This document shows positions 48,691-61,167 of a stretch of 64,000 nt of DNA, piece after piece. A program made the translations under genes and the position numbers. The stretch comes from Dasypus novemcinctus (taxonomy: Eukaryota > Chordata > Mammalia > Cingulata > Dasypodidae), in contig NC_080682.1 of assembly GCF_030445035.2 (NCBI RefSeq), positions 33,958,770 to 34,022,769 on the forward strand, written 5' to 3'. A model generated the notes under the pieces. The model saw only the letters and a program-made list of their open reading frames with translations, was not told the origin of the DNA and searched no databases. Numbering within the stretch: the stretch's first letter is position 1; each line of letters opens with the position of its first letter.

Positions 48691-50037
48691 AAAGGGGTGA
48701 AACTTGAGAAAAAGGGATAATGATGGAAGAAGATTGTAAAAATAAGGTATGAGATCAGTTATACCAAAGAAGATTTGAAGCTCCATTACATTTTCAAGGT
48801 TAATAGAACCCTAGATTGATATTTTACTGACAAGTGTAAGGTTATCCTGAAAAGAGATATATGAAAACATAAAAATAAATAATATTTAAAAGGAAATAGA
48901 GAAATCCTGGTTCTACTTACTATGTATAAATGTGCAAAGAACATTTTGTAACTCTTCACAATTTTAAAAAACCAGATAATCTAAAATACATAACTTTCCA
49001 TGAGTCTACCAGATAGATGAGGTTGGAAACATCCAGGAAATAGGAATACTAAGGAGGGATATGCTAATCAAAGAGGAGATATGACAAATCCTTTGACAGA
49101 TAGTGGGAAAATGATGTCGCTTTCCTACAAACAGATGGGAAGAATACAGAAAAGTTATGTAAAATTGCTAAAGCCAAGTGTGGAATTGAGTTTTGGTTGG
49201 GAAAAGCATAGTGATCCCTAGAATCAAGGGGTTTGCACTAATTTTCATTATATTCTCATTATCTCCAGGTCTTTCTTAAGTGGTCATGAAAAAGAGACTG
49301 GGTGGGAAACCTTCAGACAAGGTTATTTTCCAATCTACACAATATCAAACATCCTCCATCTCATCTCCTACTAAATGGCGAACTACTATTATTTACCAGC
49401 AATAGCTTTATTCATATTGTAGTCTAACCTAGATGAGATAAAATTTGTTGATATACACAATCATAGATTGCTTATGCTTCCTGATAGCAACCAACTGAAG
49501 AGCAAACCTTTGAAACTTATACCCTCACCTTAGTTACTCACAGAAAGCCTAAATTCTACCATAGTTTCTTTCCAAATCCCTCTTACTTAGAAACCACACA
49601 TTCCCCTCTAGCATGTATTTTTCCTCTCTGAAATGAGAAATGAACACAAATTGTTCAATCACAGGTGTGTTCTTGGTGGTCTGGCTAAATAGCATAGACA
49701 TTTACTTGGTTAAAAGATGTAGTGGAGATTATAAAATCATACATGGATACACATGAAATTTCCTCAAAGGATGGAGTCTTTCAGGTAGTGTCAAAGAAAT
49801 CCTTGACATTTTATAAAATGCCAACACACAATTAAATAATAAAAGAAAATTCTATCAACAGCATTATTAGTAGAGGCAATGCAGCTGACAAAATAATCAG
49901 AGAATATGAAGATATGTTAATAAGAAAAATGTTAATAAGGAAAAAAAAGTGGAGAATAAGATCCAAATGCTGTGGGACAACATCAAACATCTAATATACA
50001 TATACAGTAATACAAAAATAATGAAAAGGGAGTGCAT

Positions 50038-50087
50038 GACATGAAATTATTAACAGGATAATGACATGAAATTATTAACAGGATAAT
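50038..50087. repeat. Perfect 25-bp tandem duplication
   Basis: The unit GACATGAAATTATTAACAGG plus ATAAT occurs twice with no mismatch (50038-50062 and 50063-50087). It lies close to the point where the mariner sits in copy A. Confidence 0.95.
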
Positions 50088-50124
50088 TTCTAAAAATATG
50101 GAAAGACTGCAAACTACAAGTTAA

Positions 50125-51385
50125 AAAAATTTTGAAGACCCAAGGAAAGTAACAAATCAAATAAGGTGCAAAACGTATAGATTCTCAATGCTGAAAAATA
50201 AAAATAAGTAGAAAAATCATTAAAGTTGCCAGAGGAAAATACATATCAAATACAGAAGAAAAATCATGATAATAATTCCAGGTTTATAATCAAAAATGTG
50301 TTTCAAAATTTTTCCAGGAAAATTTTGTATAACAGAAGGAAACTTGGATCTACTCAAGGAAACAACACTACAAATGTAAAACTGAAGGCAACTGTATTAA
50401 ATATTGGATTTTTAAAAATTTAATTTCTTTAAAAATCACTGACTAAACAAAAATATACATATGCGTTGTAGGGATAGAACTATATATAAAAGTAAAACTT
50501 AACGAAAAAATAGCAATGAATGGGAAAGATGAATTGGGTCTACTATTAAAGGACCATATAGTTGTAGGGTAACTACCATTAAGCTAGAAGAAAAAAGCCA
50601 AATAAGGAATGGAAAAAGGGATAACAGTATAATTTCCTATAAATATTATAATGATAATAATAACATGATATAAACAACAATTTGCTATTACATTTCACAA
50701 TTTAGATAAAATGCAAAATATCTTAAAGTTGCTCACACCAGAAAAATGGGTAATCTGAATACATGAATAGCTCTGTATCTATTTAAGTAGTTTAATATTT
50801 CCTTTAAACCATACTCATAAAAAAAAAAGTTGAAATGATTTTCCCAATGTGAAAACATCACTTTCCCTCAGACTGGAATTTGGGTAGAGTGGTATGTGAA
50901 ACCTCTTCAACAATGCTGAAAGGGACACCCTCTTGGAACAACATAGAAGAAATCTCAATCCCAGGGTTTACCTCATAGAGAAGAACCACCCACAAAGTTT
51001 AGTCATCTAAATTCTACACTGTTACTGTCCCATTTGTTGAGTCACTCTCTTTCTGAACCCCTATCTTATCCAAGGACAACCTGTACCTGAATAATACAGG
51101 TTCTTTCCCCAGCCCAATCACATCACCTTATAAATTGTTCTCTGCTTAACAGAGTTCCTTCTTTCTGTAAATAGGACAATACATTGTATGTTTAACAAGA
51201 TTTAGCTAGTATAGCCAAAGCCACACTGTCTTCTGTGACCAACCCTTGTTATTTTTGTTAATTTAAATATATATCTATGCATATAATAAAGCAAGGGATT
51301 CAATTTATTAAATTCTGATGAGTAGTATAATTTTGTAGAAAAACAATCATATCATAGTGGTCTCATAGTGGAGATAAAGAATGTG
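50125..51385. other. AT-rich DNA, no gene
   Basis: No gene. 50850-51290 is less AT-rich and could be an old LTR (AATCCCAGGG, AACCTGTACCTGAATAATAC), but I see no partner copy or ends. Confidence 0.4.
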
Positions 51386-51389
51386 ACTC

Positions 51390-51502
51390 TAAAGTCACTC
51401 TGCATGCATTCAAAAGTGAGCTTGTCCTTTAACCTGTTGACTGACAGTAAACAAATTCTGTAATCTCTCTGTGCCTCAGTTTCACCATCTGTAAAATCCA
51501 GC
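51390..51502 (+). repeat. MIR SINE
   Basis: CTCTCTGTGCCTCAGTTTCACCATCTGTAAAAT (51466-51498) is the conserved MIR core. Upstream GTCACTCTGCATGCATTC and GACTGACAGTAAACAAATT fit MIR. Confidence 0.85.
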
Positions 51503-51504
51503 CA

Positions 51505-51900
51505 TTCAAATATATTTGTAGAGGCACTTTTCTAGTTCATGGGAATACAGCATTGGACAAAATAAGTAAAAATCCTGTCCTCCTAGCGCTTTCATTTTAG
51601 AGGAAAACAGGGAGAAAACAAAAGTCATAAACAAAATATATATACTATTAGATGAGGGGACATCTATGGAAAAGCAGTGCAGCATGGACAAAGCATGGTG
51701 GCAAGTGCAGTTTTATATAGGATAGTAAGGAATGGTCTTATGAGGAAAAGGATGAGAAAAGATCCATGCTGTTATCTGTAAGAAGGAAATTTCAAGAAGA
51801 GAAATGAATAAAGTCCAGGCAACACCATGATAAATGTGTATTGGGAAGCATGAGGCATTCTTTATTGCCTTCTCCATAGTAAGCATGACAGATGCCATGA
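51505..51900 (+). repeat. L2-type fragment
   Basis: GAGGCACTTTTCTAGTTCATGGGAATACAGC and AAATCCTGTCCTCCTAGCGC are an L2-like 3' pattern. The order continues with GAGGGGACATC and GAAATTTCAAGAAGAG. Confidence 0.6.
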
Positions 51901-51984
51901 TTAAGGATGAGATAATAGAAGTAAGGGATCTGGAAGCTCAAAAAAAGTTTTAGTGTAATGTATGTTTTGTGAAGAAAAGAGATT

Positions 51985-53310
51985 CAGGTTATGGCAGGAT
52001 GCATAATATCATGTGTCTGTCTTTGCAGTGTCATTCAGGACAACTACAAGTCCTGAAAATTTCCCTATGACACTTCTCTTTATCCAAATCCCTGCCTTCA
52101 GCAACTCCAGTGTCCAGTGTCTCAACACCAATGATATGATTTCTTCCATTTCTAGAATACTATAAGTTTATAGTAGAATACCAGTAAGTCTATGCTAGTT
52201 CATATTTTATTCCCCAATCTTGAATCCTGAGGATTCTGGGAGAGTGATGCCCACTCCACCTCTAATTGTGATCCCATATAGCTGATGGATGAGATTCTCA
52301 TGTTTGTAGTTGTAGGCTCTCTAGGTTCCTTGGTGTGGTGGTTGTTCAGCCTCATCTCCATGTTAGTTTTTCTGGGTGAATCCAATGAACTGGAGAGTAG
52401 GTGTTGCAATTCTGCTGAGGCTCAGGAACCAGCTGGCATATGGACAGCCCAGAGATTTCAGTCTCTTGGACATACACCTCTTAATTCAATAAAAGGGACA
52501 CAAGAAGCATGTGTAGAGAAGTCACATGTGAGTCCAACTCTGTCACACTCAGTAGCACAAACTCTAAAGTAAAGGCCAACTGGCAAAGTATCAGTCTCCA
52601 GAGTTATGTGCTATAACTGTAGGACCTGGGTATCTCCATAGCCCTCAGGAACCCCACTAACTGAGGTAGTATCTACTTTGGCTGTCTATGAGATCCTGCT
52701 GAGGTGTGCATAAACATTACCTCTCTGATGACCTCGTAACTCATTTTGAAGTCTCTTAGACAAATAAACTCATTTTTTTCCCCACCATTTTCCCCTTTTA
52801 TTCAAGGCCTTTTACTAGTTGCATCACCATCTGGTACTCGTAGCAATCTCTCAGTACCAGGGAGGCTCATCTCTGGAAGGCCAGGGGGTAGGCAATGCAT
52901 TTATATGATATGCTTGGTTTAGAGAATGGCCACATTTGAGCAAAATGGAGGCTCTTAGGAAGTAAATCTTAGGTCCCCTACAACACTAGGCCAAGTTGCA
53001 ATTTCAAGAGCAAAAGGCTCATAAGCACAGTCATCAATATCAAGGGCCCATCACTGGACCATACTTCTTCACTGATCATTGCTTCTATATTTTGGTTTAT
53101 ACTACAATTATATTATAATCCATGCTGTGTGGCAATGCTCCAAAACATGTTCATCAATTGCAATGAATGTACCTCATTAATAAAAGGAGTTGTTAATGTG
53201 GGAAAAGTGGGAGTTGTGGGGAGTTGGGCATATGGGAATCCCCTATATTTTTATGTAGCATTTTTTGTAATCTATGTATCTCTTAAAACTTAATAAAAGA
53301 TATATTTTAA
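51985..53310 (+). mobile_element. Twin-primed L1 insertion (3' UTR only)
   Basis: 51985-53080 is antisense and 53085-53310 is sense. Against the reference at 41640-43290, the antisense arm begins at a point equal to about 43030 (TTATGGCAGGATGCATAATATC) and ends near about 41900 (GGCTCATAAG, GGACCATACTTCTTC). The sense arm begins near 43060 (ACTACAATTATATTATAATCCATGC) and runs to the L1 end. The 3' arm thus starts where the inverted 5' arm leaves off, the product of twin priming. No coding sequence. Confidence 0.85.
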
Positions 53311-53431
53311 AAGATGTTTTAACAAACATTTTAACCATAATACTCTGGTCCCAATATTGAGATAGACTGAAGGGATATAAGGTGGAAACAGAGAGGAAAT
53401 CTAGAAGATTGCATCAATAATTTAAAGAGTT

Positions 53432-53437
53432 AGATGA
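53432..53437. repeat. ERV target site duplication, left
   Basis: AGATGA, repeated exactly at 61782-61787. Six bases fits class II (beta-type) integrases. Confidence 0.9.
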
Positions 53438-53870
53438 TGTCAGAATTGTCGACCCGAAGGGTATTGGGAATGAAAGTCAAAGAGAGATTGGGATCAGGGA
53501 ATTCGAAATCATTGAATCCTCAAGTTCATCTGAAAAATTTATTGATCTCAGGGGATTCCTTTTATACCCTGTTAAATCAGGCTACTATTCCTAGTTAGTT
53601 ATTACCATTACATTAACCCATTCCAGTAAAAGTAAGTACACATCTAATGTACAGGACCTACATGATTACACCTCTAGGTACAAAATCACCATGTTCTTTA
53701 ACACTATTCTATAAACAAGCTATAAATCTTGTTGCTCACTTGCCTTGTTCCACCTGAACACGTATTTCTTCTTGCTGGTTTTGTCACCACGTAAAGCCGT
53801 GGTGACAATATGTCTCAGTGATTATGGAAGTAACTTGCTTAATGGAAGTATTGTGCCATTGTTTCCCACA
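53438..53870 (-). repeat. 3' LTR of the ERV
   Basis: 433 bp with TG...CA ends. It contains AATAAA on the minus strand (plus-strand TTTATT at 53538-53543). It pairs with 61346-61781. Confidence 0.92.
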
Positions 53871-53890
53871 TTTCCCCCTTTTTGTTTTAG
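53871..53890 (-). promoter_or_regulatory. Polypurine tract
   Basis: On the minus strand an A-rich stretch leads to AAAAAGGGGGAAA immediately before the LTR. This primes plus-strand DNA synthesis. Confidence 0.85.
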
Positions 53891-54015
53891 TCAGGGTGGC
53901 TATGCCTGTCTTAGGTTGCCCTCATCTGAGAGTCTTACCCGTCATTGACTACCAGCCAAACTCACTGACCCTGGGGAGATTCTTGTAGGGTTTTTGCAAG
54001 CTCTAGATTATTAGC

Positions 54016-55722
54016 TCAACCCATAGCATCTACACTGCACAGTCTTCTATGAATGCAGTGTCCTAGGCTGGCAGCAACAATGACCAACAAGACCAATACA
54101 CAGAGTCCTATTCCTAGAGCTAATAAAAAATGTTGAGACTTCCACCAGTTCACATTGAAATGTGAAATCAGATCATCAAAGATATCTTTATCATAAGCTA
54201 CATAAATCTGATTATGAGACTTTTCCAATATCTTTTTCTGTAATTCTACTATCTCTAAAGATATATTACTCTTATGACCTATCAAGTGATTTTTATTTTT
54301 TTCCCATTCAAACATGAAACCATTATAAACAAGCAGAGTGATACAAAAATTACTCATTCCAATCACATTTTAATCCTCTAAGTAAATTTAAGTTATATAC
54401 TTGATCTCCATGATGTAAAATTGCTGATTCAAGATCATTTTTAATTCTAGATCATGTTTAATTCTTCATCAATATGTTCTTGACTATGCCATAGATCACT
54501 AGCATTCTTATGCCAATTATGCACATATTGTTGAGTCTGCACAGTCTCATGCAAGGCTGCAGCAGTGGTGATTCCAATCACCCCCAGGATGCTACCTATC
54601 AAGAGCCCAACAAATCTTTTTGTTCTTTTAAGGATCTCTTGGGCCACATGAAGCAATAATTGATTTTCAGGTGACAACTGCCATATATGGTTCATTCAGA
54701 TGGGAATTCATATCCCTCATCTCCTTCAGGCCGTTGTAACAGTGTCTCCATCCTGCAACACATTCTTTGACAGGCAGGTATACAAAGTACCATTTTTATA
54801 AGACAAGGAATTATCCGTGATTGTCACTTTTCCAGTAATAAAAATGTAAGGATCTCTTATGCAAGCTTTCAGTTGATAATTCTGGTTCAAGGTAATATAT
54901 TCTCCGGTTTGGCTGTGATTGTTGATCCACTCATACGTAGGGGCCATTCCCAGAAACACTTTCCATATATTTTTCTGTATATTAATATTACCTGAATCAT
55001 TTACCCAAGGAGTAGGAATCCATTTCCCTTGTACCTCCAGACAATATTTTTCTTGGTATATATAATTCGTTCATCCATAAACATAGGCTTTGACAAGGGA
55101 TATTGCATATTGTTAACTGTTTGGCCTTTATTGTTAATCCCATACCAAAAAAATTTGCTGCTAAATTCATCTAATGTCCCCATAGGGGCACTTTCCCAAA
55201 CTATTCCATAGGAATCATTAAAAGTGGCAAATCCTCTTCCAATGTGGCATTCCTGCCATCCTTCTTTCATATCATAATCTTGGGGGGGGGCAATTGTAAA
55301 TTTACCTTTTAGTCACAACCAAATTATATGAAGGGAACAAAGTTACTAAAAATTTGGTACTGTTAGCTTTCATAATTATCATAGTTCAATTTTTTATCTG
55401 CATACAAGGGGGACTTTTTCCAATACATAACAGTCTATAACCAAAAGGGAGCATTAAATTATACACTTCTTGTCCTTCTTCCTGAGGTTTTGATGGTAGT
55501 CAATTATCAATAGACCCAGGAAATAGTTTTATTCAGGAAGATTGGGAAAGATGGCTCCTTCCACGTTAAAGGCTGTATCAATGGAGGGTTAGGTATATAA
55601 GCCCAATATGTATGATTTTCATATTCTTTTCCCTTACGATTACCATCAACATGATCAGCAGAAGGCATTCTACTTCTCTGTTCCTTCTCTTCAGTTCTTG
55701 GTTTAATCTTCTTTGCAGGCAA
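54016..55722 (-). pseudogene. env: ERV env (surface and transmembrane subunits), broken
   Basis: An envelope glycoprotein gene overlapping or abutting the end of pol. Surface-subunit fragments lie at 55507-55722, 55001-55270 and 54726-54959 in different frames. The transmembrane fragment at 54447-54695 holds a basic RTKR cleavage motif followed by a hydrophobic, Gly/Ile-rich fusion-peptide-like stretch of about 25 residues. 54016-54366 ends with a hydrophobic membrane anchor of about 22 residues and a short cytoplasmic tail. The frames are interrupted by at least four stops or shifts, and a G-run at 55283-55290 lies at one break. No functional envelope is possible from this copy. Confidence 0.85.
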
Positions 55723-55764
55723 CCAAATCTGTTCCCCATTTTCTGAAATGACAAGAGCATAACC

Positions 55765-58190
55765 TCACCCCCATACTTTGATTCTGCCTTTTTTCCATTC
55801 ATTACTTAAGATATCTTTCCAGAATATTGTTTCATGTTCATCTCTAGTGTCCACTGTAGATGTTAGACACTTTCCAAAGTGACATTCTGCAGGTGTCATT
55901 GAGTCATATACATTAAGAATATTTAAAGTAAATAAAGCTTTTGCCAATTGATCTTTTAATGTTAGAATGCCCCTTTTTGTTTTAAAAGCATGATTTTCAA
56001 AGTGTGATGGCTACATTCAACTATTGCTTGGCCTCTGGGATTGTAAGGAATACCAGGAACATGCTCAATAGCAAAAGCAGAGCAAAAGGAAGCAAAAGGC
56101 TTACTGGTATAGGAAGGGCCATGTCTGTAATAATTTGGGGCAACCCATAACAGCAAATCAGACCAGAGATGAGAATGTACATAGTGTAAACATTCACCAC
56201 TTTGTGTAGTTGCCCATAAAAAATGAGAATAAGTGTCAATACAGACATGAACATATTGTAATTTACCAAATGATGGTATGTGAGTAATATCCATCTGCCA
56301 CAGTTGATTAGGAGCCAGGTATCTGGGATTAGTTCCAGCCTGAAAAGGCACTGTGGCCAAGGGTCCACAGGTGGGACAGGTGTGAATAATCTCCTGAGCT
56401 TGATGTTTCATTAATTGAGGAATTTATGTCTAAGTCCGTTTGTATTAATATGAATCAAAGCATGATATTTGGTTGCATCTTGCAAACACCCCACTAAAAG
56501 GTATGCTTGAGCATTTTGAGTAGCTAGAGGACCAGGAAGGGAAGCATGAGATCGGATATGAGTAATATATATAGGCTGACTTCTTTGCTGAATAAGAGAT
56601 TGGAGGTCAGCAAAAAGTTATGACAATTCATTAGTAATAAAAATACGAGCTGTTTCAATATGAAATACAGTTAAACATACATATTCTGAGTCAGAGACAA
56701 TATTTAATGGCTCCTGAAAAGTTTGTAAACTTTGATAATAACAGAGAGCTCTATATGTTGAGCAGATGAATAAGGAGTCTGCCAAACCTGTTCTTTCTGA
56801 GAGATAATATATGCTGCTTTTCCACTACTACTACCATCAATAAATACTGTACGAGCATTTTAAATAGGATTAGTTTTTACAATGTTAGGCAACATCCAAG
56901 CAGTTCTCTGTAAAAATGTTAACAACTTGAAAGTAGGATAGTGATTATCAATAATGCCTTGAAAATCACTAATAGTAATTTGCCATTGGGGATTAGTTAC
57001 ATATAAATAATGGAATTCCTCATGAGAAAGATCACAAATAATTCAATCTGAATCAGAACATTTTAGTTGTAACAGTCTAACACGGACTTTTGCCAAAATG
57101 GAAATAATTTTTTGGAGATACGTCTGTAATATCTTTTGTTTATTGTTAGGTAAAAAGACCCATTCCAATATACCTTTTTGTCAAAATAAAGCTGTAGGAG
57201 ATTGGGGGATTGAAAAAATAATCAAATCAACAACTTTGTCAGGTTCTATTTGTGCGAATTGCCCTTGAGAGATTCAATCATCTATCAATGTCAATTATTT
57301 TTCAGCCTCTGCAGATAATGTTCTAGGGCTTGAGAGATCTGAATCTCCCATTGTTGTTTGAAATAAATGGGTCAACATATAGTTTGGAACTCCTTATGTT
57401 GGCCAGATCCAATTAATATCCCCTAACAATTTCTGGAAATCCTTTAAAGTATTCAACTTTTCCCGATGTATTTGTACCTTTTGTGGTGTAATACTTCCAG
57501 TAGCCAACTGAATACCTAAATAACAATATGGAGCATCCCTCTGAATTTTTTCAGGAGTGATTTGTAATTCATACTTGGGAAGAATTTGTTCAGCATATTG
57601 AAATAATCATTGCAATTTTTCTTTTGAGGAATGAGCAAACAATATATAATCCTTATAATGAGTGATCATTGTTTCCAGAAATTTTTCCCTCAAAATTTCT
57701 AAAGGTTGATGTATAAACATTCGACACATGGTGGGACTATTCATCATGCCCTGCAGCAATACACACCACTGATATCTTTGCATAGGTGTCTAGTTATTTA
57801 TTGAAGGTACTGAGAAAGCAAATTTTTCTTTATCCAAAGGATGCAGAGGAATGGTGAAGAAACAATCTTTCAAATCTATAATAATTAAAGACCAATTCTT
57901 TGGAATCATTGATGGTTGAGGCACCCCAGGCTGCAAAGTATGCATAGGGCTCATTACCATATTAATAGTTCTCAAGTCAGTCAACATTCTCCATTTTCCT
58001 GATTTTTTCTAATAACAAGCACTGGTGAGTTCCAAGGACTACTAGAAGGCTCGATGCGCTTTTGAGATAACTGTTCTGTTACTAAAATATGAAAGGTATT
58101 AAGTTTTTCTATTGGAAGGGGCCATTGATCTACCTATACAGGTGTATCTGTGAGCCAAGTTACGGGTATTGTAATGTCCTTCACTTCAAC
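55765..58190 (-). pseudogene. pol: ERV pol (reverse transcriptase, RNase H, integrase), broken
   Basis: Reverse transcriptase begins near 58130, after a stop, with [25 protein letters not shown] and [15 protein letters not shown] (57790-57987) are the conserved core. The catalytic YxDD box near 57644-57656 reads YKDY, so the second aspartate is lost. An RNase H-like region occupies roughly 57250-56500. Integrase follows: the zinc-binding HHCC region near 56460-56370 (ends HTCPTC), LWQMDITHIP with the first catalytic Asp near 56305, a frameshift near 56130 that splits the second Asp, and GIPYNPRGQAIVE with the catalytic Glu near 56020. C-terminal integrase pieces run to 55765. Many stops. Confidence 0.9.
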
Positions 58191-58195
58191 AGCCC

Positions 58196-58606
58196 CTATG
58201 GTAAATTTTCCTGATTAGAATTTTGCTCATTCATTTCTGACCCAAGTCCTCTACAATCTCCTTTTTTCCTAGTATTATACAGAATATCCATATACATAGT
58301 TTTTGCTTGTTCTGATAAGGTGGGTATATGAATGAATGCTCCCCATTGCCCAAGTAAGTTGCGCCCCCACTTATTAAGTCCAACATCAGCAACGTATGTT
58401 TGTAAAGTGGATTTTTGTCCATCTGGACCCAACACATCAAATACACTAGTACTTTGGTAAACATCAGTCATTTTTCCAATTCCAATAAACATATTGGGCA
58501 CTTTTTGCAATGTCCAGGATTGGGGCCAATACCATTTAGCAATGATAGATACATCAGCACCTGTGTCTACCAAACCAAAAAACACTTTTCCATTAATTGT
58601 GATAGT
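58196..58606 (-). pseudogene. pro: ERV aspartic protease (pro), interrupted
   Basis: Retroviral protease processes Gag and Pol. The triad VDTGAD is intact near 58550-58575, and the second conserved block GRNLLGQWG lies near 58340-58365. The upstream end is cut by the DAS-III SINE, whose target duplication defines the break. The open frame from 58924 runs through the SINE into the protease by chance, giving a 242-codon chimera that is not a natural protein. Confidence 0.9.
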
Positions 58607-58621
58607 AAAATCTGGCTTATT

Positions 58622-59043
58622 GGTAGCGGACATGGCCCAGTGGTAAGGACCTCCGTCTACCACATGGGAGGTCTGTGGTTCAAACCCCGGGCCTCCTTGA
58701 CCCGTGTGCAGCTGGCCCACGTGCAGTGCTGATGCACGCAAGGAGTACCAAGCCATGCAGGGGTGTCCCCTGTGTAGGGGAGCCCCACGCACAAGGACTG
58801 CATGCCCTAAGGAGAGCCGCTCAGCGTGAAAAAGAGTGCAGCCTGCCCAGGAATGGTGCCACACACACGGAGAGCTGACACAACAAAATGATGCAGTGAA
58901 AAGAAACACAGATTCCTGTGCCACTTACAACAACAGAAGTGGACAAAGAAGAAGGCACAGCAAACAGACACAGAGAACAGACAACCTGGGTGGGGGGTGG
59001 GGGGAAGGGGAGAGAAATGAATAAATAAATAAATCCTAAAAAA
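58622..59043 (+). mobile_element. DAS-III-type SINE inside the ERV protease gene
   Basis: It has the same architecture as 8481-8845: A box TGGCCCAGTGG, B box GGTTCAAACCC (about 58678-58688), a GC-rich body, (AATA)n and a poly(A) tail. The 15-bp target duplication AAAATCTGGCTTATT (58607-58621) recurs with one mismatch at 59044-59058. It is antisense to the provirus and inserted after integration. Confidence 0.93.
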
Positions 59044-59063
59044 AAAATCTGGCCTATTATTGC

Positions 59064-59480
59064 CTACAAAGTTTTGCCAATTTCACTTCCTGTAGATCCA
59101 AATCCTCTTTTCCTTGTAAAAGGAAAGGCAAATGGTTTATGGTAAGGTAATAGAAGCAATTGAGCAATATGTTGTCCTAAATTAATTTGAACCTGACTTA
59201 CTGCTTGTACCACTACTTTTATTTCCTCTTTATAATTACTATCTATAATTCCAATTTGGACTAGCAGCCCTTTCATAGTCAAGCTGCTTCTGCCCACAAT
59301 CAATCCTACCGTAGCAGGTGGCAGAGGTCCCTTTACACCTGTAGATATATAGTTTGTAGACCCATTGCTGGGTTATAAGTTTAGTTTCCGTAGAAGTCAA
59401 GTCTACAGCTGCACTGCCTCTGGTAGCTGCTCTTAGTTCAGAAACTGGGATGCATGCTGTTGGCCATTGCTGACTGGATA
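59064..59480 (-). pseudogene. ERV dUTPase
   Basis: dUTPase hydrolyses dUTP to limit uracil in viral DNA and sits at the start of pro in betaretroviruses. The fragment at 59064-59303 has motif GRSSLTMKG, the motif GIIDSNYKEEIKV (near 59205-59245; the family's usual IDxDY has Asn for the second Asp) and the C-terminal glycine-rich RKRGFGSTG. The upstream part (to about 59480) is out of frame. The link to protease is broken by the SINE. Confidence 0.88.
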
Positions 59481-59499
59481 CTTTTTGGCTGGGCTCATG

Positions 59500-61167
59500 T
59501 TTGTCTGAGGGCCCTGAGCTTAGGCCTCAAAGCCATTTCCTGAAAATAAAATAGGGGTACCATCTTTGAGAAATCTAGACTTACAATCATTAGCCCAATG
59601 AAAACCTTTCTTACATACTGGACATATTTTCAATGGGGCTCTTTTTCCACGGGATTTGAGTAACATAAGTTCTACAATCGTTTTGGAAATGTCCAGGCTT
59701 CCCACATTTAAAACAGCTCCCTTTTTTTCCTTGCCCTTTTCAATTTCCTTTAATAGCAGCAGCTAACACTGCCATCTGGTGGGAAGTAGAACCTATATCC
59801 TGACATTCGTTAATAGAATCCTGAACTGAGCCTCCCGCAGCCTTTATAGGTCTAATTGCTTTTTACATTCACTGTTAGCCTGACCAAAAGTGAGAGTCAA
59901 TAGAATCAATTCTCGAACTTCAGGAATATCAGTAGTCTTTTGAAGGATGTCAGCTAATCGAGCCACATATTCAACATATGGTTCTTTAACTCCTTGTATT
60001 ATTTTTGCAAAAGATTGGATGGGTTTCCCAGGAGCACAAATGCATCTCCAAACAGCTAAACCAGCCAATCTAACCTGAGCTATAGCAACATCTTCATACT
60101 GTAATTGCCTCTGAACTCCGGCCCAATTTCCTGCCGTAGTAACTGTTCAGCAGAGATGAGTACTGGAGGATTTGGGGCAGCATTTCTTCATGCCATCATG
60201 TTAAACTCATCAGACCACCAGGTTTTAAATTGTAAAAATTCTGCAGGGTTCAATACTGTGTGAACCAGCATCTCCCATCTCCCAAATCCGCCTTTGCCGT
60301 GCCTTGAACTAGTCCTATGATGTAAGGGAAATTGGTCCCATATTGAGCACATGCCTGCTTTTGATATTTTAGTAACTTAAATGTTATGCATTCATGATGG
60401 AAATCAGTACCTCCCTGAGGGTTGTTTATATCTGGAGGTATTGGGTGAATAGTTACTGGAAATGCAGATAACAATTGCATAGCCTCAGGATCTTCCTGCC
60501 TGGATCCTTGTAACAGACTCCACATCATAGGTGTAGCAGGGGCCCGATTAGGCACAAAAACTCTATTATAAACATAAAGCATAGCATCAATAGCATCGGA
60601 GAAAATTCCTGGTGCCGTAGACATGGTGTTTACCTGAGATGGCTTAGCTGGACTTGTGGATGGCTTGGTGCAAAAATTAGGGAACACCAAAGGACTGGAA
60701 ATATGTACGTCAGACATTTCTGAGATCTCATCTTCTTTGTCCTTATTCAAAAAAGGTTGGTTTCTGAGTGTGACATTAAACAATAAGATCCCTCCATTTC
60801 TTCCTCTGCCATGTTTATCTCCAGTGGGAATTGATTCTATAGGATATTTGGAATATGTGGCAATTTCTTTCTCATCTGCCTCAGATTGTAACGGGTCTAA
60901 TGCAGTGGCTATCTGCTGACCTAAAGCCCAAATTGACAGTGGAATAGATTCTCCCTTCTGATATGCTCTGCATAAAGCCTTCATTATTTGTCTCCACTGT
61001 TTTAAATTCAAAAGATTTTTACGTTGTGGTTGAAACCTATTACAATGTTTTTGAACAAGAGCAAAGAGTTCTAGTAAATCAGTTGTTCTTACTGGCACCC
61101 CTGTAGTATTTAATAAAGTTTTCAACACTTGAGGATATTCTTCCAGATGTCCTGGTTGATTACCCAT
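59500..61167 (-). pseudogene. gag: ERV gag, broken
   Basis: Gag supplies the virion core. The 5' ORF starts MGN at 61167 (Gly2 could be myristoylated) and is open for 305 codons to 60250, covering matrix and the N-terminal capsid. The capsid C-terminal piece at 59844-60068 has the major homology region (IIQGVKEPYVEYVARL). Two nucleocapsid zinc knuckles follow, [14 protein letters not shown] near 59680-59725 and [14 protein letters not shown] near 59580-59625, in different frames. Frameshifts fall after 60250 and between the knuckles. Confidence 0.92.

Larger units (their letters stand above)
43310..50120. repeat. Segmental duplication block B, left part
   Basis: This is the paralogue of block A (see 7450-12655 and 22530-23500). 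It carries an OR5T-like pseudogene that copy A lacks and does not contain A's DAS-III SINE, A's mariner or the 10-kb insertion of A. It begins directly after the L1 tail ending near 43290. Confidence 0.85.

Noticed and set aside
58196-58924. 242-codon ORF as a novel fusion protein
   Set aside because: The first third translates the antisense of a DAS SINE; only the remainder is retroviral protease.
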